Below, piece by piece: positions 32,001 to 44,719 of a stretch of 64,000 nucleotides of DNA. Source of the stretch: Mytilisepta virgata (lineage: Eukaryota; Mollusca; Bivalvia; Mytilida; Mytilidae); contig CM051517.1 in the NCBI GenBank assembly GCA_028015205.1, positions 54,683,455-54,747,454 of the forward strand, given 5' to 3'. Made by a program: the position numbers and the translations under genes. The notes beneath the pieces are model-generated. The model was given only the letters and a program-made list of their open reading frames with translations. It was not told the origin of the DNA and did not search any database. Each line of letters opens with the position of its first letter. The stretch's first letter is position 1.

Positions 32001-34310
32001 TTACTGACTGCTACTTGCGTCGTTAATGATCCTATTCCTAAATCGAGATGCCCATGACGGAATGTTTCTTCCCTGGTAGGGTGCCAGTCGGTCAACATGG
32101 TAAACAGACGAAGGATGTCTTACATTTCTTTTGACACGGTATGTAACATCATCAATCTTTTTCTCTATAATATATGGTCCTTTCCATTCTGATGTAAGTT
32201 TTAAACAAACTCCAACTTTTCTAATTGGTTCATAAATCCAAACAGCTTGTCCCCTTTTAAGGCTTTGCTTTTTGGCCTTTAAATCATATCTCTTCTTTTG
32301 ATAATTTGAGACCCTTTTTAAGGATTTCCTGGCAATAGCATGATTCTGTTCTAATTTATTTTTCAGATTGTGTACAAAGTCATCGGATGATTGAGGATTA
32401 ACTGTATCCTTTACAGGTTGTGGTATAAGAGCCTGAAACGGTAAAGTTATTTCCCTTCCAAACAGCATAGAGTTTGGTGTTCTTGAAGTGGAAGCATGTA
32501 CTGATGATCGATAAGCCATCATAACTGGTTGCAGAGACAGATCCCACTGTTCCTGATTTTTCTCGCAGTACATTGTGAGCATCGATGCCAAAGTTCTATT
32601 AAATCTCTCAACTCCACCATTGGATTGAGGCCTGAAACTTGTTGTTCTTGTTTTATCTATGCCTAATATAGTACACATGCCCTTAAATATTTCAGATTGG
32701 AAGTTTGCGCCTTGATCAGAGTGTAGCTGCAATGGTGTTCCAAATTTAGTGATAAAATTATCTACAAATGCCCTACATAAAGTTGTACTTTCCTGATTTG
32801 GTACAGCAATAGCTTCTGTCCATTGTTTAAATAGGTCTGAAACTATGAAAATATATCTATTTCCTTGTTTGGTTACAGGTAGTGGTCCAAATATGTCAAC
32901 AGCAACTCTTTCCATTGGTTCTCCAGATATATAGGTTCCTAATGGTACCCTGTTTGTATCTTTCTTCGGCTTTCGTGCAAAACATTTGTCACAAGTGCGG
33001 CAATAGTCCTTTATATACTCTTTCATGTTTGGCCAATAGAATTTTTGTTTTACTTTTTCCAGGGTTTTGTCGACTCCAAGATGTGCTGCTGAAGGTAGAT
33101 CATGGTGATTTTTCAGAATTTCTTGTTTCCTGGCTTCTGGAACAATCATTTGTAATACAGTATCTTGTCCTTCTGGGTCCTCAAATTTCCTGTAAAGAAT
33201 TCCCCCATGCACTGCAAGTCTGTCCCATTGGCTCCAAAGTGTTTTGAGTGTTGAGCTTCCACTAGATACTGTTTCCCATTTTGGCCTGTCCCTTTCAGTT
33301 TCTTTTGCTACTAATAGTATCCCAATGTTTTGATCATTAAGTTGCTGTAATCTGATTTCGTTTGGTTTCCAGTCTAACAGTATGAAATCTGTGGTTTTGA
33401 ATAAATCATTCTGCCTTTCTTGTCCACCCCTGGTAACTGCCCTAGTAAATCCTGTATCTAATTGGTGGCTTTCATTATGGTTCAGAGTCTTGTGTGCGTC
33501 AAGGTTCCCCTCTAGTTCCAGGTTTATTTGATCATTCTTTTGGCAATCAGCTTCGTCGGTACTACTTTTTCCATTCAATTTTTCCAATTCCTGGCAGTTG
33601 GAATATTGTGCTTGTGCATCTTCGGTCTTCTGTTCAATTTCCATTCCTTGAGCCAGTATTGCTTCTTGTCGTCTACAAGCCTTGCATGGATTTCTTGATA
33701 GAGCGTCAGCATTGGAATGTTTCCTCCCTGCTCGGTGACAAATTTCCAGGTTATAACTTCCCACCTGTTGGATCCATCTTGCTATTTGTCCCGTAGGATT
33801 TCTTAGGTTTCTCATCCAGCTTACAGCTGCATTGTCTGTACGCACTAGGACGTCTTGTCCATAGAGGTAAGAGTGAAAATTCTTAAGTGCTGTGATTACT
33901 GCTAGCAATTCCTTTCTAGTGGTACAATACGACGTCTCATGCTTGTTTAAAGCCTTGCTCATATATGCTATAACATGTTCCTTCCCTTCAATTTCTTGTG
34001 AGAGTACTGCTCCAACTGCCTGGTCACTGGCATCCGTATCCAAAATAAAGCGTTTCCCTGATATTGGGTAAATTAATACCGGAGGTGTCGTCATTGCCTG
34101 TTTAAGTTTTTCGAATGCGTTTTGACATTCAGTGGTCCAAGCAAATTTTGGTCCTTTCTGGCAATTCTTATGTAATGGTCTTGCAATTTCTGCAAAGCCT
34201 TTTACGAATTTCCTGTAGTATGAGCATAATCCTAGAAATGACTTTACTTCTTTTGCATTTCTTGGAGTTGGCCAGCATTGGACGGCTTCTATTTTCTCAG
34301 GGTCAGCCCA
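32001..34310 (-). CDS. Gypsy RNase H and integrase (3' part of pol)
   Basis: The RT tail reads ADPEKIEA, then [17 protein letters not shown] (34,300-34,095, ahead of the first Met). RNase H follows with [20 protein letters not shown] and RTDNAAVSW. Integrase has a zinc-binding HH-CC module ([18 protein letters not shown]), a DDE core ([32 protein letters not shown]) and a GPY/F-type module ([11 protein letters not shown]). It ends at 32,001. All catalytic residues are present. It is separated from the upstream RT by a deletion at about 34,310, so it cannot be made as one polyprotein in this copy. Confidence 0.93.
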   Translation of the reverse strand, partial: WADPEKIEAVQCWPTPRNAKEVKSFLGLCSYYRKFVKGFAEIARPLHKNCQKGPKFAWTTECQNAFEKLKQAMTTPPVLIYPISGKRFILDTDASDQAVGAVLSQEIEGKEHVIAYMSKALNKHETSYCTTRKELLAVITALKNFHSYLYGQDVLVRTDNAAVSWMRNLRNPTGQIARWIQQVGSYNLEICHRAGRKHSNADALSRNPCKACRRQEAILAQGMEIEQKTEDAQAQYSNCQELEKLNGKSSTDEADCQKNDQINLELEGNLDAHKTLNHNESHQLDTGFTRAVTRGGQERQNDLFKTTDFILLDWKPNEIRLQQLNDQNIGILLVAKETERDRPKWETVSSGSSTLKTLWSQWDRLAVHGGILYRKFEDPEGQDTVLQMIVPEARKQEILKNHHDLPSAAHLGVDKTLEKVKQKFYWPNMKEYIKDYCRTCDKCFARKPKKDTNRVPLGTYISGEPMERVAVDIFGPLPVTKQGNRYIFIVSDLFKQWTEAIAVPNQESTTLCRAFVDNFITKFGTPLQLHSDQGANFQSEIFKGMCTILGIDKTRTTSFRPQSNGGVERFNRTLASMLTMYCEKNQEQWDLSLQPVMMAYRSSVHASTSRTPNSMLFGREITLPFQALIPQPVKDTVNPQSSDDFVHNLKNKLEQNHAIARKSLKRVSNYQKKRYDLKAKKQSLKRGQAVWIYEPIRKVGVCLKLTSEWKGPYIIEKKIDDVTYRVKRNVRHPSSVYHVDRLAPYQGRNIPSWASRFRNRIINDASSSQ

Positions 34311-35847
34311 AAAATTTTACTGTTTTCTGAAATAAAATGCATTTTGAAGGCTTTAGCTTAAGATTTGCTTCCCTGAGCCGAGCAAAGACACGTTCTAATC
34401 TAAGCAGGCTTTCTTCTACTGTAGAACCTGGTATAATGATATCATCCATGTAAAGGAGGCATTCTTCCCACTGAAGACCACACAGTACATCCTCCATAAG
34501 TCTCTCAAATGTCGAGGGACTATGTGCTAATCCGAATGGAGTAACCCTAAACAGGAAAAGACCTTGACTTGTTGAAAACGCTGTTTTTTCTTTATCACCA
34601 GGATGAAGAGCAACTTGAAAAAAACCTTGATTGAGGTCCAAACAACCAAACCATTTTCCACCAGAAAGTGAGTCCAAGCACTCATCCACCCTCGGGAGTG
34701 GATAGGCATCCTTTATCATCATTTGATTGAGTGCCCTGTAGTCCACACAAAAGCGTGTTGATCCATCTTTCTTGGTAACAAGTACGACTGGTGATGACCA
34801 AGGACTTTTTGATGGCTCGATGACTCCTCTATCTAACATTTTCTGAATTTCAGCCTTTTCAATTTCCCGTTTTCCTAGAGGTAGTCTCCTTGGTGACTGT
34901 CTTATAGGATTTGCTGTTCCAGTGTTAATCCTGTGGTGAACTCTGTCTGTTTGGCCTAGATCGTCAACTGATTTCGCAAAGGCATCCTGGTATTTATTAA
35001 GAAGTTTCCGTAATTTCAATTTTTCGTCTTCCTGCAAATGTACACTACTCCTCTCATATAAGTCCGTTAAATGGCTTGGCAGATCCTCAGTAGAGTTGGC
35101 CTCCATCAGAATTTGGATATTATTACATGCTGCTATACAGGGAGCCTCTTGTTCATAATAGGATTCGCAGGTTCCAATTTCCTCATTTGTATAAATGGTT
35201 ACTGGATCATCTGTAAAATTTACGATTTGTACCTTGTTATCTGGTCTATGTGTTTCCAATACTCCTCTAGTAAGGTATGCGCCTTTGTCCCTTTCTTGGT
35301 TCTCATTCAAATCCACCAATCCGAATTTTGCTAAGTGCTCCTGGTTGTTCAAAATAACCGGAATTAACATTTTTGACTTCCCTGGTACAGTGACTGTATC
35401 TTTGGAAAGGACTCTACAAAACATCTCAGCTTCACCCCCTATCCAGCATTGTATGTCAGTATCCTTGGCTGTCATAATTTGTCTTTTATAATCAATTTTG
35501 TCAACATATTTCAACATAAAATTTTGGCCTAATATAGCATTCTGCTTAATATTACAAACTAAGAAGTCTACTTCGTAATCCACATCTCCAATGCTTAAAT
35601 TCTGTAGTAAACTCCCATGCATATGAAGAGGGTTTCCATTCACGTCATAAAGTTTACATGAACTAGGTGTCAAGAAAATACCCTTTAGAATTTTGGATAA
35701 ATGTAAATAAATATCATAACTCAAAAGGGAAGATGTAGACCCATTGTCTATTAAAATTTGTAAAGGAAAATTAAAAATATATCCTCTAGCATGTCTAGTG
35801 TAAAAACCGTTATCCCATTTTCCACAAGTGTTACCAACTTGTCCCAT
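34303..35847 (-). pseudogene. Gypsy protease and reverse transcriptase (5' part of pol)
   Basis: The 514-residue frame has an aspartic protease motif LIDNGSTSSLLS (~32-43), where DNG replaces the usual DT/SG. RT motifs follow: SPWSSPVVLVTKKDGS, CLDLNQGFFQ (motif A), FGLAHSPSTFERLM and YMDD (~466-469). The frame ends at KFLG. Normally an H-V-S-type segment of about nine residues connects KFLG to DPEKI; here it is missing and the frame shifts, so RT is cut off from its thumb and from RNase H. Confidence 0.92.
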
Positions 35848-35996
35848 CCTTTAATTTGACGACCGTAAACTTCCCACTGACTCCCGGTCTACTGAGCCAA
35901 TGGGCTTCTGAAGTTTCCCTTGTTATTTGCTGATCTTGTTCTGTTAACCTGGTTTTCTGATCCCCTGTTTCTGTTCAGATTGTTTTGTTGCCTGTC

Positions 35997-37049
35997 TTAT
36001 TGTTTATATCTCAGATAATACGGACAGTTTCTACACAAATGGTGTGGATTGTTACATATATAGCATCTTATTTCTTTCTTTAAAATATTTCCGGTATCCC
36101 TTCCTTGTCTTTTCCTGTTATCATTATTGCCTTCTATACTGTTGTAAGTTTTGCTGGATTTATCTGTTTCTAACTGCATTATCCTTCTTGTCAATCCTTC
36201 TAATGCATCTTGGGTTTGGCTTATGGTTCCCTGTCTAAAATCGTCAGTTTCCCCAGCTCCTGTGGTCATTCTGACACTTAGTTTTCTTTTTTCCGTACTG
36301 TCCCCAATGATGGCTTCGTACCGTTCAATAACTTCGACAGCTTCCGCGACAGTGTGGCACTCTTGGTTTGTACAGTGATATTTCACTTCTGGGGTTACGC
36401 TTTTATATAACTGATTTAGTGCCAGAACGTCCTGTGCTCTTGCGTCCAAGTCCGTATATGCCCTCTGAGCCATTTGGCGAAGATCGTCTGCTAATGCTGC
36501 TACTGATTCTCCTGGTTTCCTTTTCCTCATTTCAAGTCTAGAAAGCCATCTATTTTGTTGTCTGCTACTGCCAAATCGGATTCCCAACTTTTGTACAAGG
36601 ATTGCGTAGTTGCGCTTTTCTGCCTGTCCAAGACTAATATAAAATGTCCTTGCCGGACCTCTTAACGCGGCCGCTTATGCGAGGACCTTATCGGCTTCAT
36701 GCCATCTTTCAAGCTCAGCACACACTTCAAAGTGTGAAATATATTTCTCCCAGTCCTCCCCTCCATCGTATGCTTCTGGTTTAATAGTTATAGCATGTGC
36801 TTGCTCAGCCAGAAAAATCCCGTTATTATCATTTTGCATCCCCCCGTACGATGATCCACGTGCCCTAAAATCTGGTATTCTTTGATTTCTTACATTTCCG
36901 TCCCCATGTGCGTGTATATTTATCCTTAGTTCCTCTAGTGTCTCATTTGCATCATCAAAATTAATTGCGTCGTCGTCACCCATAGGGCAAGGGTCTTTTG
37001 GACAATCTTGATCCTTAAATCTAACTTCTATATCTGGTGATTCTGCCAT
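35997..37049 (-). pseudogene. Gypsy gag with zinc knuckle, one internal stop
   Basis: The likely start is the ATG at 37,049 (MAESPDIEVRF), since the upstream part reads like leader. One TAA at 36,675-36,677 interrupts the frame, which resumes in the same register and holds a capsid-like region (WLSRLEMRKRKPGESVAALA, VAEAVEVIERYE). It ends with a zinc knuckle of CX2CX4HX4C form (CYICNNPHHLCRNC). Gag packages the element RNA. Confidence 0.88.
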
Positions 37050-37263
37050 TCCCCGTGTAATATAGTTATTTCTTATTCTAAATAAAGATGAGTATATTAT
37101 AATGTTAAAATCCACCACATCAAGCTCCTCTGCTCGTTCAAAGTACTTAAATTTTATTCAGAATATACATGTATACGAATTTTTTCTATAGGTCTATATA
37201 TATTAAAAAATTGAAAAAGGTACGTGAGGTCCGTATCCTGGATGTCATTTAGAACTATAACAT

Positions 37264-37279
37264 CCCACACCTGACACCA
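37264..37279 (-). other. Primer-binding site
   Basis: TGGTGTCAGGTGTGGG on the minus strand, three bases inside the 5' LTR edge, starts with TGG as a tRNA-primed site should. It resembles the 3' end of an animal tRNA-Leu with mismatches; the tRNA assignment is from memory and tentative. Confidence 0.55.
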
Positions 37280-37282
37280 GTT

Positions 37283-38597
37283 TGTAACAGGCGGGCGAGT
37301 GGGCGGTGTTTGCTGTACCCTTATTTTGCTTTGTCAAATTGGCGTAGTCTTGGTTTATCTTCCTGGCGGACAGATGATAAGTGTAAAGGTTCAACTTTTA
37401 TTCTGATTCCGATATTGATTCAGAGAAGATTTAAATATACAAAAACGTATAAAATTAATATTAACATTGTTAGTTTGTAAAATCACCCAATAAGATGCTG
37501 GCCTTCCGAACCCCAATATTTACTATAAATATAAATCGCTGTCCTTTATATTCGATATAAACTAAAAATCACAGACTTATTGTAATAAGAAAGGTGGTCA
37601 ATGTGGTGGGACATCGTATCAAATAGTTGAAAAAGTATGAGGTGTGAGTTTTGTAATCTTCATAAGTAAGTATTTTGGATTCCAGATAGCTCTAGTCAAA
37701 ATGGCGACATCTTGCCAACTTCCTGCTGTCCGGCAATATTTAAAAGTATTTCAACATTTCTAGATCTTTCGAAATGGGAAAATTTAACGTGATGAGAAGT
37801 TTGTAAAATTTGCTTCCGCCAAATAATAGAGGTTTGGATATAGCTCTTATAAAATTATCAAAGTGCATCTTGAATTTCTGTTGTACCTAAAGATTTGGCT
37901 CAGGCCGCTGCTGTATGTGACGTGAACAGTACGACAGTCAGATACGATATGCCATCACAGCAGTGCTAGCGCGCTTTTATACCCACCTGGAAATACATGC
38001 GCGGCTCAGAGATTTGGAAAATCCCTTGTAACTTATAAGTAACGTCATAAATCTTGGCTCACGCTAAAGAAATAGACTTTAAATATACAAAATTGCAAAA
38101 ATATAACTTTTCCTTAAAATCTGACTTATTATGGTACCAAGAACAACAAAATTATTCTACATCTGAGTGAGCGGTTGCTAGGAAACGGCTTTGAACTTGC
38201 GCATCAAATAGTCCCTTGAGAATATTGTTTAAACCATAATAATCTTTAATAAATCTTATGAAAAATGAACTTCTGTGAAAATATGGAAGGCCAGCTATTG
38301 TTTTCTACCGTTTCTTATATTATTTGCATGATATTTAATCCATACTACTAACCGGAGATGACCATCGATGAAATGGCGATTTCCTTTATAAATGTACAAG
38401 CACCTGACACGATAGAATTTGGGAATTTCTAGCCAAAGAAAGCTTTATGTGAGGATCAAAATGAATGAATAGATAGCCATGCATTGGTTTTTTAAAATCC
38501 TTTTCTCCTGAAAGATTAAAATCAATCTAAATAGATAAAAATCGCGATCAAGGTGCCTGTCCATTGACAGTTGAAATTTACCGCAACTGAAACTTGT
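37283..38597 (-). repeat. 5' LTR of the Gypsy element
   Basis: The 1,315 bp are nearly identical to 28,804-30,129. It should carry promoter and transcript start; no TATA box can be assigned with confidence. Confidence 0.95.
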
Positions 38598-38833
38598 GTA
38601 CGAAAATAATATTCCCCATACGTAATATTTATCTAAAGTTAATTATTAATATTAAATGTATTGCCTTATATCCCCACAATATTAACTTTATAATTACTGC
38701 CAAACGTGTTTTAGTGCATATTCATCAGCTAAGATTATTTCAGGTTTGAAGATTTTACCAAATAAAAGTTTGAAATATAAAAATGTGTTTGTTTTCTTTC
38801 TTACTACCCAAGTCCCACATATAACAATACTAA

Positions 38834-39065
38834 GGGTTCATTCCTTGTATTGCACATGGTAGATCTCCTTAGCTGAAATTTGGCTTCCTATTTCGGTATT
38901 TTTGGTTGAGTACTTCTTGTTTAATATAAGTTTGGTTTTTGGTCTTCCAACATGTCCAAATGTTTCGGTTTTAATGCTGCTGATGAGAGGTAACTCCTTG
39001 AAATGCGTCGTATACAGCATAGTATAAATTTACTATATCTAATATTAGTATCTTTGGATTGTTAT
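38834..39065. repeat. Repeat flanking the Gypsy element, right copy
   Basis: It matches 28,431-28,655 in the same orientation with a few small differences, including a short extra CAACATGTC segment. Confidence 0.85.
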
Positions 39066-39176
39066 TTTTTATTAACATGGGACCACATGGGAAAAACATG
39101 TAAACAGCTTCTTCTCAAAAACCCTTTCATGGACTGGAGTAATATGCATTGATGACGATATTATAGTCCTACATTA

Positions 39177-39760
39177 ACACCTGTCTCCACACCTTGACAT
39201 CAATTTCACGCTTGAGTGACTTGTGTCACATTTTCGCGGTTAAATCCATATCTCAGCAACTGTAATGCCTAGGCATGCAATATTTGATCTATAGACTGTT
39301 CTTAAAGGGTACATGCCAGCCTGACATCTCTCTCCGAACCAACTTCACGCTTGAGTGATTTGTGTCACATTGTCGTGATAAGTCCATTTCTAAGCAACTG
39401 TTATACCTAGACCCACCATATTTGGACTATAGATAGTTCTTGGTGGGTACCTGTCTCCAGACTTTGACCTCAATTTCATGCTTGAATTACTTTCATAACG
39501 TTTTCCTGATTATGTCTCAGTTTCTTTGCAACTGTAATTCCTTATAACATGCATCATATTTTGCTATTAGGTCCATTTTAAGCATTATTTCTATAGCTAG
39601 TCCTTGTTGGGTATATACAGTGTGACACCGGTTACCAAACTTTGGCCTAAATGTCGTGTTTCAGGGATTCGCATTGCATATTTTGTGATTAAGGTCATTT
39701 CTCAGCAACTGTTCACTCTTGTGATATTTCGATAGCACATATCAAAGAGGCACTTTTGTC
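39177..39760. repeat. Diverged tandem repeat, ~145-bp unit
   Basis: About four units share ACCTGTCTCCA, TCACGCTTGA, GTGTCACATT and CAGCAACTGT. No frame. Confidence 0.7.
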
Positions 39761-40095
39761 AAAATGTCATGAAAATCCCAATGGTAGATCTTTACTGTAT
39801 CGTACTATTAACTTAAGCCGAAATTGGCTATACACAGCTGACACTCCTTCTAAATGACTGTTAGATTTTCTTCTAATTAATATGATGTCATATGCTATCA
39901 TGTTACCATTCACTTTCATAAAGTTTTGCAATTCCTCTTTTTTGGTAGTGTGTGCAAGTTCCAATTTACCTGGATTTACCTTTTTTTTATAAAGAAAAAT
40001 ATTAATGAAAAATCTTTTAAAAAATCTCATTTTTGTTTTCTTGAAAAAAAATCTACCTTGCTTGATGTGTGAAAAAAAAATTAATTTTCTCCAGA
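39761..40095. other. AT-rich stretch before the receptor gene
   Basis: It ends in TTAATTTTCTCCAG (40,082-40,095), a plausible splice acceptor for an upstream non-coding exon of the receptor gene. No gene otherwise. Confidence 0.4.
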
Positions 40096-40239
40096 CCTAA
40101 GAAAAATATATTATCAAGCACAAAAATCACAGCTTCCAACTCGGTGATAAAATGGTGGGTGCCTTTTTCAAAAATTAACACCTTTCACGGTATCATTTCA
40201 TATATAAAAGCCAGTGCTGCATGCCCAGATCAATGTGCG

Positions 40240-43200
40240 ATGGAATACCAAGCTAACACTTCGTTTCCTTTTTACGCACCTTATGCCGCCATTCCTGTTT
40301 ACAGTACCACTCTTATTCTGCAAGTAGTTGGCATCATCGTTAATGTACTTTTTATTTATGTTGCACCTAGAGGAAAATCGAAACAAAGTAACGAAACTTT
40401 AATTATACTTTGCGCAGTACAGATTGCACAAGCAGTCGTTACTTTTGGTTGGAGTACGTTTTGTTTTATATGCCAGGGGAGAAGACAGACTTCTCATTTG
40501 TTGAATGTATTCCGTAAGTATTTTAAGGTAGATCAATACTAATATTTTTAGAAGAAAGATTTTCTAAATTTTTCTAGGCAGGATATTAGATGGATATACT
40601 TTGAAATTTCAATTTAAAAAACATAGGTAACCTTTCTTGATTTTGAGATAATCCAGTCTTAATGTTGGTAAATTTTATATAGATTATTTAGGGAAAATCC
40701 ATATTTCTCGTACATTAAAAAAACTGGCAGATAGAAGTTTTTTTTATAAAATTGTGAAAAGAAGACTTATCTGACATGCTTTTATATTCTTAAAAGAAAA
40801 ATTAAGGTCACCGTTTATTTTTTCTTGCTATTACTAAAAAAACTAAAATTTCCTTTACATTTCATTAAAAAAACTTTCCGCCAATTAACTCCCCCGAAAA
40901 GGGTTCCTTTTAGAATAAAATTTTGTAATGTTGCATTTTTGTCATTTTTTTATTAAAATAATCTTAATATATAAATATTACATTACTAGTATATTAAATA
41001 CTTGTTGCTCGTTGAAAATATATATTTACATACAAATTTGCAAGATGCCCGAAAAAGATCCTCACTGTATTAAGTATGATCTACCTTGAGTATATTTTGC
41101 TGTCATGAAATTTGTGAAATTTAAGGATTATCTCCCTCGTACATAGCTGTGTCCTTAGACGGTTTTGTCTTGACCGCTGTGGTCATTTTGGCATTTTTGA
41201 ATTTGATCTTCAGGTGTTTGTTTTTTTTTCCAATATTTTAAGCCTTTAGCACATCTGATGAGTCGTAATTCGACGAAATATGCACAGCTTGCGAATCAAA
41301 ATTGGTATCACGATGTGACAGTAGCACTTAAATTTTGAGCTAAATAGAATTGGGAATGGAAACGGGGAATGTGTCAAAGAGGCAACAACCCGACCAAAGA
41401 GCCGAAAACAGCTCAAGGATCAAAGTTTATTTAAGAAAAAAAAATTTAAAAGGAGGTTTCATATAAGTATCAAAATGACCTTTTTACTACAATTGAAGTA
41501 GAAAGGACAGTAATTTTTAAGAAAATGGACAAACAACAAAACTGATAACAGGAAAAGTCAACAATGACATGCCAATCAATCAACGCCACCTAACAGAAAT
41601 ACAAACACTACAGAGGCGGGATACTCTTACTATGTACAGACACTACTCGGTTATGGGGTTAAACCGGTTTTTACTCAGATCTGAAGTTTATATTGATTTT
41701 TGGTAACCTGTTTTGATTTTTTTTTGTTTTTATTTTACCAATCAATCAACGCCACCTAACAGAAACACAAACACAACAGATTCGGGATACTCTTACTAGG
41801 AACAGACACTACACAATTATGGGGTTAAACCGGTTTTTACTCAGATCCGAAGTTTATTGTGATTATTGTTGGTAACCTGTTTTGATTTTTTTTTTTATTT
41901 TACCAATCAATCAACGCCACCTAACAGAAACGCAAACACAACAGAGTCGGGATACTCTTACTAGGTACAGACACTACACAGTCATGACAGTTATAGGGAT
42001 AAACCGGTTTTTACTCAGATCCGAAGTTTATTGTGATTGTTGGTAACCTGTTTTGATTTTTTTGTTTTTATTTTACCAATAGAAAAATCCAATTGCATGC
42101 TGCTTCAACTGGTTTCAAAATGCCAAAATTTGTGGTTTCTTCTTCTTTGAACATTAAAAAATTATACAAGGACCCCATTAAGTTTAATTAAAAAGAAAAT
42201 AAAAAGAAAAACGACGATACGAAAATGACTGCTTCAAGCAGAAAGTACTTCCTACAATAAAATATTCATTAAAAAAATCTTTTTAATTATTTCTTTTTTT
42301 TCCAGATTCTCTAGAACTTCTGATTAAGGGAATGTATATCTGGTTTGCTGTTTTACTGAATGCGTCAAGGTTTTTAGTGATTAAAAACATTAAAAAGCCT
42401 CAGAACAACACTACAAGAATGCAAAGGTCTTTTCCCAGATTGTTTCCATTTCCGGTAGTTGTCGCTATAAGTTTTGTTTACGGTACTGCTCCATTCTTCA
42501 AAATTCAAGTCGTCACAATTAACATAATAAGATACAGCTGCAAGATCATTGGCGAAGGACTACCGTTTATGGTATTCCTAATTTTTTCCATGGCAATATT
42601 TGTTTCTCTTTCTGGACTTATTTATTCCAGAAATAACCAAATATTAGCAGTTCAAGATGGAAATCCCGGAACAAGTAACCAAAGAGAACGAGTGACCTGT
42701 AAACTGCAGCGACAGATTGTTCATTCAAGTTTGTTTCAAGTTGGTTTCATGGTTTTGCCTTATTCTTACATTGTTTGTATGGATATGATTCCCATAAGGT
42801 GGGTGAAATATAAAGATATTCTTGAAAATTGTGACACTTTCTATTGTCTTATACAAGCCATGTTACCTTTACTTAATCCACTCTCCTTAGGAATCTTATT
42901 GAAAGAACAAAGAAAGAATTTAGAATTGTTTCTACGTGCAAATAGAATTTCAAATTTCATCATATCGTCCTTTAATTTTAATCAACACAGAAACGAACAG
43001 TTAGAAACCATTCATGAATCCGATGTTTTACAAACAGACAAAGAAAAGGATGACATAAATGTACATGAGAATACTACAGAATCCGATGTTATAAGGAAGA
43101 AAACTAGCACATTAATCCATTGCCAGTCGAAATCCATATCATTGTCTGAAGACTCCGTGTCTTTTGGTTCATGTGTCAATCCTAGTGATGAATTGGTTAA

Positions 43201-43738
43201 TATGAAAAATGTGTCCGTTGTTTGCGGTGAAAATGTTGGTTTTTTCGATCCTACTGTTAAAATCAGAGCACCGTCTTCCGTTGATGATTCTCCAATCATG
43301 ATATCCGGACAATCCGTTATAGAAATTGAAAGCGACAAAGCGAGAGAGAGCTTGAATGGTATTTCTACTCCTAAAACCTGGAAACATTCAAACTTACGAA
43401 GATTGACAGCTGAGTCTTTAAAGACGCAGGATTTGGACCGATATATGATACCCAAGACCAGAGGGAGTTTTGAATCTTTTACATCATTTAGATCTCGACT
43501 AGCCACAAATGAAATGGAAAGAAAATCAAAGAATTCCAAAACAAGCATAGATTCGTATAAGAGACATGTTTCCGTAAATGAAAAGACCGAAACTTATATA
43601 AATACATCTAGTCGAAGCACAGATTCTGTTAGAACTCGTACATCATCACAATTTGTACAACTGTCTGTTCCATGCATAGATAACCAGTCTTTGGAGTCTT
43701 TGGAATCAGCTATACAGGAAACTGTGATGTACTTTTGA
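40240..43738 (+). CDS. Orphan 7TM G-protein-coupled receptor (two coding exons)
   Basis: Exon 1 (40,240-40,513) ends before GTAAGT; exon 2 (42,306-43,738) starts after TTTTTTTTCCAG; phase 1; about 568 residues. After a short N-terminus with an N-glycosylation site (NTS) come TM1 (TLILQVVGIIVNVLFIYVA), TM2 (ETLIILCAVQIAQAVVTFG), TM3 (GMYIWFAVLLNASRF), TM4 (PVVVAISFVYG), TM5 (PFMVFLIFSMAIFVSL), TM6 (SLFQVGFMVLPYSYIVC) and TM7 with LLNPLSLGI, an NPxxY-like motif. TM3 ends in ASRF instead of DRY. A ~270-residue Ser/Thr-rich cytoplasmic tail follows. The start at 40,240 is the first in-frame ATG after the acceptor at 40,095. I place it as a rhodopsin-like or chemoreceptor-like orphan; the ligand is unknown. 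Confidence 0.8.
40514..42305. other. Intron of the receptor gene
   Basis: The 1.8-kb intron with GT...AG ends hosts a dispersed repeat that has expanded into three tandem units. Confidence 0.75.
41340..42085. repeat. Bivalve dispersed repeat with three tandem ~165-bp units
   Basis: It starts with GGGGAATGTGTCAAAGAGGC and CAACAACCCGACC, a motif I know from mussel genomes. The segment from AATCAACGCCACCTAACAG to GGTAACCTGTTTTGATTTTT is then repeated at about 41,573, 41,738 and 41,905. A related copy lies at 44,720-45,000. Confidence 0.75.
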
Positions 43739-43899
43739 TGTAAATATTAAGAACAAAGAACAAAAACACTGATGCAGTATGTCATGTGCTTCATTTCCTG
43801 TTAGCTACTGTAAGTGGAGATTTCTGTATTTCTGGCTGATGACCACATTTAAATTAATTTTATTATGTTTTGTTTTTTATTTCCATTCAGCAGAATTTG

Positions 43900-43905
43900 A
43901 ATAAA
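43900..43905 (+). terminator. Poly(A) signal of the receptor gene
   Basis: AATAAA occurs 162 nt after the stop codon. Confidence 0.6.
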
Positions 43906-44719
43906 TGTTTTATAATCCTTATGCGTTTTTTATTTTCCTTACAGCAACTACCGTTAATTAGGATATTTTGGCGGTTTTTGCAAAAAACATGGGTGTTAAA
44001 TTTTTGTGTGTTTTCATCTGGCACATTTTATCAATACTGTGTTTAATTTTAGCACTTTCAGAAAAAATAAAAAGAATACGTAAAAAGAAAAATTAATTAA
44101 AATTACAATATATAATTTACTGATCAGTATAATTAAACGCTAGTAATGATGTCACAACAAGCTGTCATTATTCACAATTTGATACAATCTATGCTGTCTT
44201 GTTCTAGCTTTGTTCAGTTTGTTACAAGTTTTGTTATTTTTTTTAGTTATACATGTATCAGTGTCTTGTTTGTTCGTTGTGTTCCATTCTCCTGAATTTG
44301 TCTTTTCCGTGGACTTCGAATTTCTGGACTTCACCAGCTGTTTTGTCGTTTTGGTATTATTTTGCCGATACATAAAATTAGTTTTTTGTTTTGCTTATAC
44401 AAAAATTATTACATTGCTTATACAAATATGATTACATTAATTGATTAACTAAATTAATTAAAACATTGCAATTATAATGAAAGTTAATAATTTTTACAGA
44501 CTCTTAAATTATTTTGAAGTTTATTTTTTGGATTTGATTTATTTTGGTGCGTTTAATTTTGGAGGATTTACAGCAGGTTCCAAACAAACCAAAATTATCC
44601 CAATTAACGCTATTGTATTCATTTCCAAACACAACTGAAAACATATCCGAAGAAATTGCTTTTGTTATTCCCGGCGTAGCACTAATTAATTAAGCAAAAG
44701 GACCCTTTGTGATAATTTT
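43906..44719. other. AT-rich stretch, no gene
   Basis: Two 73-codon frames on opposite strands (44,152-44,431) have no recognisable domain. Nothing else seen. Confidence 0.4.

Larger units (their letters stand above)
28804..38597 (-). mobile_element. Ty3/Gypsy LTR retrotransposon, 9.8 kb
   Basis: The element has two long LTRs, a primer-binding site, gag, protease, RT, RNase H, integrase, an accessory gene and a polypurine tract, in that order on the minus strand. The LTRs differ by roughly fifteen substitutions and a few small indels, so the insertion is fairly recent. Flanks read ATAC (left) and GTAC (right), a possible 4-bp target duplication with one change. Lesions: a stop codon in gag, a small deletion in RT and a stop codon in the accessory gene. 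Confidence 0.93.

Noticed and set aside
32882..33796. Plus-strand frames opposite pol
   Set aside because: They are shadows of the integrase and RNase H frame, which has clear catalytic motifs.
43012..43548. 178-codon minus-strand frame opposite the receptor tail
   Set aside because: It is antisense to the Ser/Thr-rich tail exon and has no domain or splice context.
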